From contig JALSSM010000331.1 of assembly GCA_026984275.1 (NCBI GenBank), positions 1 to 9,442 on the forward strand: DNA of 9,442 bases. Direction: 5' to 3'. Origin of the DNA: Gammaproteobacteria bacterium (lineage in GTDB: Bacteria > Pseudomonadota > Gammaproteobacteria > CAJXQU01). Each line of letters begins with the position of its first letter. Position 1 is the first letter of the stretch. The notes beneath the pieces are model-generated. The model made no database searches. It saw only the letters and a list, made by a program, of their open reading frames with translations, and was not told the origin of the DNA. The position numbers and the translations under genes are program-made. Of the stretch, positions 1-5,972 are shown one piece after another.

Positions 1-1280
1 CGATAGATATAACGTTGATTCTGTTCACATACCAGACCATCACTGACTACGCCCGGGATTTCATCGCGATGATGCTCTTTACCCAATGCCATGTTGGTGT
101 ACACATCCATTTGACGTGTTTTCCAGCCACGACTTTGTTCGGTAATAGCCTGCAGATTATCGCCATCATCATTATCGAATAATCCCGCTGGTCCAAAAGT
201 ACGGCTGACGTTATTCAAGATCATTTGTTTTAAGTCGTCTGGCATCTCTTTGTCGACCATTGCCCAGGTCCACATTTCGAATTTGCCCGGGCCTTTCGGA
301 TGATAAATGCGAAACCAGTTAAGCCCCGGTAACATTTGTAGATTGGGGAATACGGTTAGATTGATTTGCGAGCCCCACATTTTTTTACCGCGATATTTCC
401 CCAACCGATCGATAACAGTTGTGCGGTTGGCTTCTAAATAATCGACGGCCATTTTTGGATTGGGATAAAATGCATAACCTGATTGCCCATCTAATGCAGC
501 CAAAACTGCATGACCATTCAAACCTGCTACAGATACGGCTGCTGAATTGTCGACACCAGAATTACCAACCTCCATTCCAGCTAAAATCATACTGGATGAA
601 ACGGTCATTGCACCGGCGTGCGCCCACCCCAGGTGATAGCCATCCCCTGAAACATTTTCGACAGGTAGTTTCCAGTTTACTGGCAGTTCGACTTTCATTG
701 CGGTACCGATCAGTTCAGTCCCTTCAGGCATTGCGTCGAGCCAGATGTCCAAATACCATTTCATCTCACCCAGGTAATCTTCAAGGCTCGGAGCCTCTTT
801 ATCAAAGGTAGCAAAAATCAATCCTTTATAATTTTTAAGCTGAGCCACCTCGATCAGACCAAATTTAGATTTGTCTAATTCACTATAGTAGGCCTCGTCT
901 TCTAATGGAACGCCATTTAAATCGCCGTCAGCACCAAAACTCCAGCCGTGATAATTACAGACAAACGATTTTTTGTTACCGTGATCAGCTTTACATAAAC
1001 GATTACCCCGGTGGGTACAAGTGTTCAAAAATGCTTTGATCCGGTTATCCTTTTGTCGGACGACAAGCACCTCATCCTCTCCCATAAACGTGCGGATAAA
1101 ATCACCCGGTTCTTTCAACTGGCTTTCATGGGCTAAAAACAACCAGCAACGGGCAAATATTTTTTCTAATTCCTGTTCATAGATACCAGGATCCGTGTAG
1201 ATAACCCTTTTTTGGCGGCCGATTTTGAAGTCACAAAGATCATCAATATTATTAACATCAGAAATTTTCTGTTTGCCCAT
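1..1280 (-). CDS. Aromatic ring-hydroxylating dioxygenase, alpha (large) subunit, 3' end cut by window
   Basis: This reading frame opens at an ATG (1278-1280) and runs 426 codons to the window edge without a stop. It is the catalytic subunit of a Rieske non-heme iron oxygenase, a cytoplasmic enzyme that adds O2 to an aromatic ring to give a cis-dihydrodiol, using electrons from a ferredoxin. The Rieske [2Fe-2S] motif C-x-H-x17-C-x2-H is exact (C88, H90, C108, H111). The mononuclear iron site D-x2-H-x4-H follows at D213, H216 and H221, with the third ligand Asp in the FDNDDGDN stretch near 371-372. Family members have about 440-460 residues, so roughly the last 20-30 are missing. A TTTTCCTGG complement (AGGA on the coding strand, 1293-1296) is a Shine-Dalgarno 12 bases from the ATG, slightly far. 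The gene is divergent from the second alpha subunit and clearly diverged from it in sequence. Any beta subunit would lie beyond base 1. The substrate cannot be told from sequence. Confidence 0.93.
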   Translation of the reverse strand, partial: MGKQKISDVNNIDDLCDFKIGRQKRVIYTDPGIYEQELEKIFARCWLFLAHESQLKEPGDFIRTFMGEDEVLVVRQKDNRIKAFLNTCTHRGNRLCKADHGNKKSFVCNYHGWSFGADGDLNGVPLEDEAYYSELDKSKFGLIEVAQLKNYKGLIFATFDKEAPSLEDYLGEMKWYLDIWLDAMPEGTELIGTAMKVELPVNWKLPVENVSGDGYHLGWAHAGAMTVSSSMILAGMEVGNSGVDNSAAVSVAGLNGHAVLAALDGQSGYAFYPNPKMAVDYLEANRTTVIDRLGKYRGKKMWGSQINLTVFPNLQMLPGLNWFRIYHPKGPGKFEMWTWAMVDKEMPDDLKQMILNNVSRTFGPAGLFDNDDGDNLQAITEQSRGWKTRQMDVYTNMALGKEHHRDEIPGVVSDGLVCEQNQRYIY

Positions 1281-1352
1281 AGCAGCTTATTTTCCTGGAA
1301 GGGATAAGAGGTAATAAAAATAACAGATTTATAACTTTAGATCAGCAAGTAT

Positions 1353-1378
1353 TTAGTTAATCAACCAACTAATTGATT
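1353..1378. promoter_or_regulatory. Overlapping inverted repeats, possible operator for the minus-strand dioxygenase
   Basis: Two interleaved dyads share this stretch. TTAGTT (1353-1358) pairs with AACTAA (1367-1372), and AATCAA (1359-1364) pairs with TTGATT (1373-1378); each pair is separated by 8 bases. The TTAGT half resembles the half-site of the palindrome at 1514-1529, so one regulator might bind both places. The site lies about 75-100 bases upstream of the minus-strand ATG. In AT-rich DNA such dyads can arise by chance. Confidence 0.3.
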
Positions 1379-1453
1379 TGGTAACGCTTAATACAAAGAA
1401 TGTGTTATTTAATAAAGCTTAAAAAAATTTAATAACAGATTAAGAGTGATCTA

Positions 1454-1469
1454 TGTGATGCCTATCATA
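1454..1469. promoter_or_regulatory. CRP/FNR-family-like binding site
   Basis: The sequence TGTGA-N6-TCATA matches the CRP consensus TGTGA-N6-TCACA at 9 of 10 arm positions. It also reads as GTGAT-N4-ATCAT, one mismatch per arm from the FNR pattern TTGAT-N4-ATCAA. It sits just upstream of the TTGACA at 1478 and inside a wider imperfect inverted repeat, AAGAGTGAT (1442-1450) with ATAACTCTT (1467-1475). This position would suit an activator of the plus-strand operon. Identification rests only on consensus similarity. Confidence 0.35.
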
Positions 1470-1477
1470 ACTCTTTC

Positions 1478-1483
1478 TTGACA
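1478..1483 (+). promoter_or_regulatory. Candidate -35 box TTGACA for the plus-strand operon
   Basis: This is a perfect sigma70 -35 hexamer, but the -10 position 17-18 bases downstream is weak (GTACTC or TACTCA). If used, transcription would begin near 1513, directly at the 1514-1529 palindrome, where a bound repressor would block initiation. The alternative -10 TATAGT at 1550-1555 lies too far away to pair with this hexamer. Confidence 0.3.
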
Positions 1484-1513
1484 GAATAAACCTTGTTTGA
1501 GTACTCATAAAAG

Positions 1514-1529
1514 TTAGTAAACTTACTAA
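1514..1529. promoter_or_regulatory. Perfect 16-base palindrome, probable operator
   Basis: TTAGTAA (1514-1520) and TTACTAA (1523-1529) are exact inverted copies separated by two bases. The size and compact symmetry are typical of a site for a dimeric helix-turn-helix regulator such as a TetR or MarR family member; no regulator gene is in this window. It lies 65 bases upstream of the TTG start of the alpha subunit. It would overlap the start site of the TTGACA promoter, or the -35 zone of the TATAGT promoter. The class of regulator is inference. Confidence 0.5.
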
Positions 1530-1594
1530 AGAAAAGAGTCGTTTTCATGTATAGTAGATTCTGATATCTTTACACTATGAAACAGGAGGCACGT

Positions 1595-2902
1595 TTGATC
1601 AACACTGAAACTCTCTTAGCATCCATTTCGGAAGCTATCAATAAAGGTGAATTACCCTTGGGCGTTTTTAACAGTCCTGAAATCTTTGAACTGGAAAAAA
1701 AACGACTGTTTGCAAAGAGCTGGAATTATCTGGGTCACGTTACTGAAATTCCAAACCCTGGTGACTATATACAACGGTATATTGTCGATGATTCATTTAT
1801 CGTTTCACGTGATAAAGAGAACGAAGTTCAAGTCTTGCTCAATGCCTGTCGTCATCGAGGTAGAAAAATCTGTAGTGTAGAGAAAGGAAGCATCAAGAAT
1901 TTTTCATGTCCCTATCATGGTTGGGTATATGATCTTGACGGTAGTTTGCTTGATGTCTCTTATGAGGAAAAAGGTTATGGTGAGGATGCGATAGATCATA
2001 AAGACTGGGGACTGATGCATGCGCCGAATGTTGGCATTTGGTCGGGCATGATTTTCGCTAATCTGGATCCTGATGCAGAACCTTTGGAAGAGTATCTCGG
2101 TGATGCAAAGTGGTATCTGGATTTTTATACCAATAAATCTGAAGCAGGGCTGGAAGTATTAGGTGTACCGCAACGCTGGGTAGTTAATGCAGACTGGAAG
2201 CTCGCGGCAGATAATTTCGTTGGCGATGGTTATCATACATTTATTACTCATGCGAGCACGATATCTGCAGGTACATTGCCAGTACCAACGGGGGAATTTC
2301 TTCTCGATGGTGTTCAGATTTCGATGGATCATTTTGGTACAGGAATGGCAAGACAAGATCCATTATTTAACTCGCTGGCCTATCCTCCGCCAATGATGGA
2401 GGCGATGAGAAAACGGTTTAACCCGGAACAAAATGCAATGCTTGATCAAGGGGTTTCTTTACCAACACACGCAAACCTTTTTCCTAATTTAAGCTTTCTC
2501 AATGCCCCCGGTGCTTTCACGGCTAAGGCACCACCAGCTCCCTATATGACCTTCAGGATCTGGCGACCGCTGGCTGCAGGAAAGACAGAAATATGGTCAT
2601 GGTGCATGGTTGAAAAAGATGCGTCCGATGAATTTAAGCAGGCCAGTTATAAAGCCTATCTGATCAGTTTTGGTGCTTCCGGTACGCTTGAACAGGACGA
2701 TGCTGAAAACTGGTTCAACATTAGCCAGGTTGCAAAGGGAACGTTATCATCTGATCTGCTCTTAAATTACACCATGGGTCAGAAAATTCTCAAACCTATG
2801 TCAGACTGGCCAGGACCTGGTGATGCTTACCCACTGGATTTCACAGAATTTGCACAGCGTGCTTTTTGGAAAAAATGGTTGGCGACACTGGAGGTTGAAT
2901 AA
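1595..2902 (+). CDS. Aromatic ring-hydroxylating dioxygenase, alpha (large) subunit
   Basis: This is the catalytic subunit of a Rieske non-heme iron dioxygenase, 435 residues from the start chosen here. The TTG at 1595 is preferred because a perfect AGGAGG (1584-1589) precedes it by 5 bases. The in-frame ATG at 1577 has no Shine-Dalgarno and would add six residues (MKQEAR) encoded by the ribosome-binding site itself. Numbered from TTG, the Rieske motif C-x-H-x17-C-x2-H is C85, H87, C105 and H108. The mononuclear iron ligands are D211-x2-H214-x4-H219 (in GDGYHTFITH), with Asp 368/369 in EQDDAEN. All catalytic positions are intact and the length is normal. The stop codon overlaps the beta-subunit ATG by one base, so the two are translationally coupled and form one hetero-oligomeric enzyme. 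Sequence is distant from the divergent alpha subunit, suggesting another substrate range. The substrate is unknown; a polycyclic or substituted aromatic compound is a guess. Confidence 0.93.
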   Translation: MINTETLLASISEAINKGELPLGVFNSPEIFELEKKRLFAKSWNYLGHVTEIPNPGDYIQRYIVDDSFIVSRDKENEVQVLLNACRHRGRKICSVEKGSIKNFSCPYHGWVYDLDGSLLDVSYEEKGYGEDAIDHKDWGLMHAPNVGIWSGMIFANLDPDAEPLEEYLGDAKWYLDFYTNKSEAGLEVLGVPQRWVVNADWKLAADNFVGDGYHTFITHASTISAGTLPVPTGEFLLDGVQISMDHFGTGMARQDPLFNSLAYPPPMMEAMRKRFNPEQNAMLDQGVSLPTHANLFPNLSFLNAPGAFTAKAPPAPYMTFRIWRPLAAGKTEIWSWCMVEKDASDEFKQASYKAYLISFGASGTLEQDDAENWFNISQVAKGTLSSDLLLNYTMGQKILKPMSDWPGPGDAYPLDFTEFAQRAFWKKWLATLEVE

Positions 2903-3408
2903 TGTCTATAAATGAATCAACTTTTAGGGAACTTGAAGCTTTCATTTATAAAGAAGCGGAACTACTAGATAACCACCAGTATGATCAATGGCTTGAATTG
3001 TGGGATGAGCAGGCAACATATCGTATGCCGGTGCGCGTTACACACACAAAACGACAACAGGATCAAGAATTTCAGGAAGACTTTGGGCATTTCGATGAAA
3101 CTAAAGAAATGCTCGGTATGCGTATTAATCGCTTGAAAACGTCTACTGCCTGGGCAGAAGATCCACCCTCAAGAACACGACATTTTGTCACTAATTTACG
3201 CATCAATTCACTAAATAATGACCAGTATGAATTAAAAACGAACCTGATGCTTTATCGAAACCGATCAGATGCTGCTGATCATGATATTTTATCAGCTGAG
3301 CGTCAGGATATTGTTTATCAAAAAGATGGCGAATGGCGTTTTGTGCAACGTGTGATTTATCTTGATCAAGCAACATTGGGAACACTAAACCTTTCAATAT
3401 TTTTATAG
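2902..3408 (+). CDS. Aromatic ring-hydroxylating dioxygenase, beta (small) subunit
   Basis: This 168-residue protein is the non-catalytic small subunit that packs with the alpha subunit in alpha3beta3 dioxygenases; its fold is the SnoaL/NTF2-like cone. Family signs are the N-terminal helix with E-x-LLD-x(5)-W-x-x-LW (about residues 19-34), the TRHFVTN segment near residue 92, the -WRFVQRVIYLDQ- strand and the typical C-terminus ending NLSIFL. Length is normal. GGAGG (2890-2894) sits 7 bases before the ATG, and the ATG shares a base with the alpha stop (TAATG). This fixes the start and implies coupled translation and matched subunit levels. Function follows from homology and context, and I see no unusual residues. 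Confidence 0.93.
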   Translation: MSINESTFRELEAFIYKEAELLDNHQYDQWLELWDEQATYRMPVRVTHTKRQQDQEFQEDFGHFDETKEMLGMRINRLKTSTAWAEDPPSRTRHFVTNLRINSLNNDQYELKTNLMLYRNRSDAADHDILSAERQDIVYQKDGEWRFVQRVIYLDQATLGTLNLSIFL

Positions 3409-3427
3409 AGAAATCTGGAGTTAGACT

Positions 3428-4303
3428 ATGTCGTCACTATGGTTGGATTTTATGGGAGCAGAAATACGCTATGTAGAAACTGCATCTTATGGAAAGACTC
3501 GTATTGCTGAAGCAGGGAAGGGCAATAAAGAAACAATATTCTTTCTACATGGTGTCGGTGGACATCTGGAAGCTTACGCAAAAAACGTTGTTGCCCTGTC
3601 TGATGAATTTCATGTTGTGGCGTATGACTATGTTGGTCAAGGCATGTCCGATAAACCGCTGATCGAATACACACCTATGACTTTAGTTGATCATTTACGT
3701 GAACTGATGGATGAAATTGGTGTTGCAAAAGCCCATTTGTCAGGTGAATCAATGGGTGGTTGGGTTTCGGGTTTGTTCACTGTTGAATATCCAGAGCGCG
3801 TATTGAAGCTAAACTTAAATACCGCTGCTGGTTTGCCGATCATTACTGACAAAGGTAGAGCAGAACTTCAGGATTTAATCGACCTGACTTCAAAAGCCAC
3901 TACTATGGGACCGCCAACCTATGAAAGCGTGAAGAATCGAATGAAATGGCTATTCCATCCCAATAACCATGACATGATGATCACCGATGAGCTCGTGAAT
4001 ACGCGATTGACCTGTTACCGACAACCGGGTTCCAAAGAAGTGGCGCCCAAGGTCCTTGGAATGATCGGTATGCATGATGATTATCTCATCCCAATGGAAA
4101 AAATTAATAAAGAAACACTCTTCTTATGGACGGAAGATAACCCGTGTCATGATATTCAATGTGCTGAAAATAGTGCATCGAAAATTCCAGGATCGATATT
4201 GTATGTGATGAAAAAAGATGCTGCCCATTGGCCGCAATACGAATCATTTGAAGAATTTAATGAGGTAATACGCAGTTTTTTCAAAATCGGGAAAATAGTA
4301 TAA
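3428..4303 (+). CDS. Alpha/beta-fold hydrolase, meta-cleavage-product (C-C bond) hydrolase type
   Basis: This 291-residue cytoplasmic hydrolase has the oxyanion-hole motif HGVGGH (41-46) and the nucleophile elbow GESMGG with Ser108. The probable acid is Asp237 (in LWTEDNP) and the catalytic His is His267 in AAHWPQYE. The -HW-Q-E- context after the histidine is characteristic of BphD/DmpD/CumD-like hydrolases, which split the C-C bond of the 2-hydroxy-6-oxo-dienoate made by extradiol ring cleavage. GGAG (3417-3420) lies 7 bases before the ATG, and the gene starts 19 bases after the beta-subunit stop, so it is the last gene of the operon. Placing a lower-pathway hydrolase directly behind the ring dioxygenase without the two intermediate enzymes is notable. 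A carboxylesterase or haloperoxidase-like role cannot be excluded from sequence alone. Confidence 0.82.
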   Translation: MSSLWLDFMGAEIRYVETASYGKTRIAEAGKGNKETIFFLHGVGGHLEAYAKNVVALSDEFHVVAYDYVGQGMSDKPLIEYTPMTLVDHLRELMDEIGVAKAHLSGESMGGWVSGLFTVEYPERVLKLNLNTAAGLPIITDKGRAELQDLIDLTSKATTMGPPTYESVKNRMKWLFHPNNHDMMITDELVNTRLTCYRQPGSKEVAPKVLGMIGMHDDYLIPMEKINKETLFLWTEDNPCHDIQCAENSASKIPGSILYVMKKDAAHWPQYESFEEFNEVIRSFFKIGKIV

Positions 4304-4611
4304 CAAGTATTCAAATAGGCTACTGTAAAAAAAGTTGCCTGCTTGCTGAGGGTGTTCCTTTATCTTTACAGTGCCCAAATTTACTTGACCATTACAAAAT
4401 ATCTGGAATAGGTTAGCTCAAAAAAATATTTATAAAAAAACGGACTTTGCTAGACGATATAAAGTTCTGAATGATACTAACGATTAATTACTGTGCGTTA
4501 TCGTCAAATCTAGGTATATCCAGGAGAATGCGCCAAGGATCATGCCATTTGTAAAAAAAGGACACCTCAGGTGTCCTTTTTTTCAATATCTACTATCAGA
4601 GTATTTACAGG
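4304..4611. other. Convergent intergenic spacer without a recognised gene
   Basis: This 308-base AT-rich spacer separates the convergent hydrolase and DUF1329 genes. It holds a strong terminator at 4553-4583 and an 8-base inverted repeat, ACTGTAAA (4322-4329) with TTTACAGT (4365-4372), whose 35-base loop and lack of a T-run make it a poor terminator. Short open stretches exist on both strands but none has a credible start with ribosome-binding site and length. Confidence 0.6.
4553..4583. terminator. Bidirectional Rho-independent terminator
   Basis: GGACACC and GGTGTCC form a perfect 7-base stem with a TCA loop, flanked by seven A on the left and seven T on the right. Read on either strand, the hairpin is followed by a U-run. 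It can end the plus-strand dioxygenase-hydrolase operon, whose stop is 250 bases upstream, and the minus-strand DUF1329 transcript, whose stop is at 4612-4614, only 28 bases away. Confidence 0.92.
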
Positions 4612-5928
4612 TTACTTACCACTTTTACGCAGGTTCTGCACTGTAAACTTAGACGTCGGATTAAGTTTAGGATCAACCTGTCCTTTAAACTGCCCTGTTG
4701 TACAATGACCAGCCTGTACGTCAAGCGCCATGAAAGAATCGTCTATGGAGACACCACTATTCTTATTTTTTGGTAGATGATACAGCGGGTTTGCCTGACC
4801 GATAATAAAAGTTTTCCAGATATCACCTTTCCGGTCGTACATGACCTGCCGGGGAATCGTAAAGGTTTGAGCATCAAGGTACATCAGGCGTTTACTCAGT
4901 GGATGTCCGGAGTCCTTAGCAGTACCTTCAATTATGTATGATTTACGTAGTTGCCATTTAATTTTTGGAAAACAACCACCTTGCCCGCCAAAATCAACAA
5001 ACTGGTAACCATCTTTATCTTTAATGTTGGTTGCCAGATTGGGCAACTCATTATGTCTATAGAACGGAAGCATGATGTTTTTTGTTTCGAGGTATTTCCA
5101 GTTATAATCTGAGACACGGCCATTATAGCCTTCAAAATCTTCGATCATTAATTCGGAACCAAGAAATGAATCAGTAACTTGACCGGTTGCGAGTCGTCTT
5201 ACCCGTCTCTGGAAGCCCAGATATAGCCATGCATCATCACGTTTGAGATCATTTTGATAGCGATGGATCAAAAGTTGTGTATTGGCAAGATCGAACGGTT
5301 CAAGAACCTGAACATAAATTGAACGGAACAATTTCGAAGGATTAGGTGTAATTTCTGGAACAGGATCCTGATTGACGCGATGTGCCCAGTTCAGAAAGTG
5401 GAAGTTAAATTTGAGTGTTCGTTCAAGCTTACCTGTTTTATAATTTCTATAACCCCAATAAAAAGGATATATCGCTGCATTATCACCCCAGTTATAGCCG
5501 TACTGGTAGTTCCAGATCAATTTTGTGCCTGCACTGGAGTCAGAAGCATCTGGTTCAGATGGAAAAGGTCGGCCAGCAATATAGTTTGCGATCGTTCCAT
5601 CTTCCTTTAGCGTTGGAGGATTATTAATGGCATTTTTTGTTGCCTTAACATAATTAGGATGTAGATCGAAACTATCGGTCGCCATTGTATCCATTTTCGT
5701 AGCGCCATCCTTAATCAATTTGTACATCGCTGGGTCGAGGATATCTTTAAACTGATCGACATTTTTCTGGTTGATTGTTAAGCCGGGTTCATACCCGGTA
5801 AATTCAGGTGTTGAGTTTTTATAGGGATAAAAAGAATTATCCACATCTGCTTCAGTATAATCTGCTTTAGCACCGTTGGTGAAGACCAGTATCATCAGTG
5901 AGATGAGTAATAGTGTATTAATTTTCAT
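4612..5928 (-). CDS. DUF1329 family periplasmic protein (LolA/LolB-like), hydrophobic-compound pathway
   Basis: This 438-residue protein begins with a clear Sec signal peptide: MK, a hydrophobic core at about residues 5-17, and a probable cleavage after AKA (20-22). There is no lipobox, so the mature form should be periplasmic. Family signs are GTKLIWNYQ (134-142), the AWLYLGFQRRVRRL block (233-246) and the MIEDFEGYNGRVSDYNWKYL region (261-280). Length matches the family (about 420-460). DUF1329 proteins are known mainly as partners of DUF1302 and RND genes and are related in fold to LolA/LolB lipid carriers; the ligand is not established. AGAGGAAAG (minus strand, 5932-5940) is a strong Shine-Dalgarno 6 bases before the ATG. 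It follows the corrected end of the DUF1302 gene by 44 bases, consistent with cotranscription, and is ended by the terminator at 4553-4583. I infer a role in shuttling hydrophobic aromatics or lipids. Confidence 0.88.
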   Translation of the reverse strand: MKINTLLLISLMILVFTNGAKADYTEADVDNSFYPYKNSTPEFTGYEPGLTINQKNVDQFKDILDPAMYKLIKDGATKMDTMATDSFDLHPNYVKATKNAINNPPTLKEDGTIANYIAGRPFPSEPDASDSSAGTKLIWNYQYGYNWGDNAAIYPFYWGYRNYKTGKLERTLKFNFHFLNWAHRVNQDPVPEITPNPSKLFRSIYVQVLEPFDLANTQLLIHRYQNDLKRDDAWLYLGFQRRVRRLATGQVTDSFLGSELMIEDFEGYNGRVSDYNWKYLETKNIMLPFYRHNELPNLATNIKDKDGYQFVDFGGQGGCFPKIKWQLRKSYIIEGTAKDSGHPLSKRLMYLDAQTFTIPRQVMYDRKGDIWKTFIIGQANPLYHLPKNKNSGVSIDDSFMALDVQAGHCTTGQFKGQVDPKLNPTSKFTVQNLRKSGK

Positions 5929-5972
5929 GTTCTTTCCTCTATGTTATTTATTTTACTCAAAGACTTTTCAGC

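Larger units (their letters stand above)
1281..1594. promoter_or_regulatory. Divergent intergenic control region between two dioxygenase operons
   Basis: This AT-rich stretch holds no gene. It must contain the promoters of both divergent dioxygenase transcripts. For the plus operon two promoter readings are possible. One is a consensus -35 TTGACA at 1478-1483, followed 17-18 bases later by a very poor -10 (GTACTC/TACTCA). The other is a good -10 TATAGT at 1550-1555 with no recognisable -35. Either pattern suggests a regulated promoter. Several dyad symmetries lie in between and are listed separately. For the minus gene the best -10 is TATAAA on the minus strand near 1328-1333, again without a clear -35. 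Confidence 0.5.

Noticed and set aside
419..811. 130-codon open frame on the plus strand
   Set aside because: It lies wholly inside the minus-strand dioxygenase alpha subunit, whose Rieske and iron motifs are intact. The product has no recognisable domain and is a shadow frame.
4322..4372. ACTGTAAA/TTTACAGT inverted repeat as a terminator of the plus operon
   Set aside because: The stem is only 8 AT-rich bases, the loop is 35 bases and no T-run follows. The 4553-4583 hairpin is far better.
4455..4583. Possible small RNA starting after a TATAAA at 4459-4464 and ending at the terminator
   Set aside because: There is no convincing -35 and no recognisable RNA family; the terminator is already explained by the two convergent genes.
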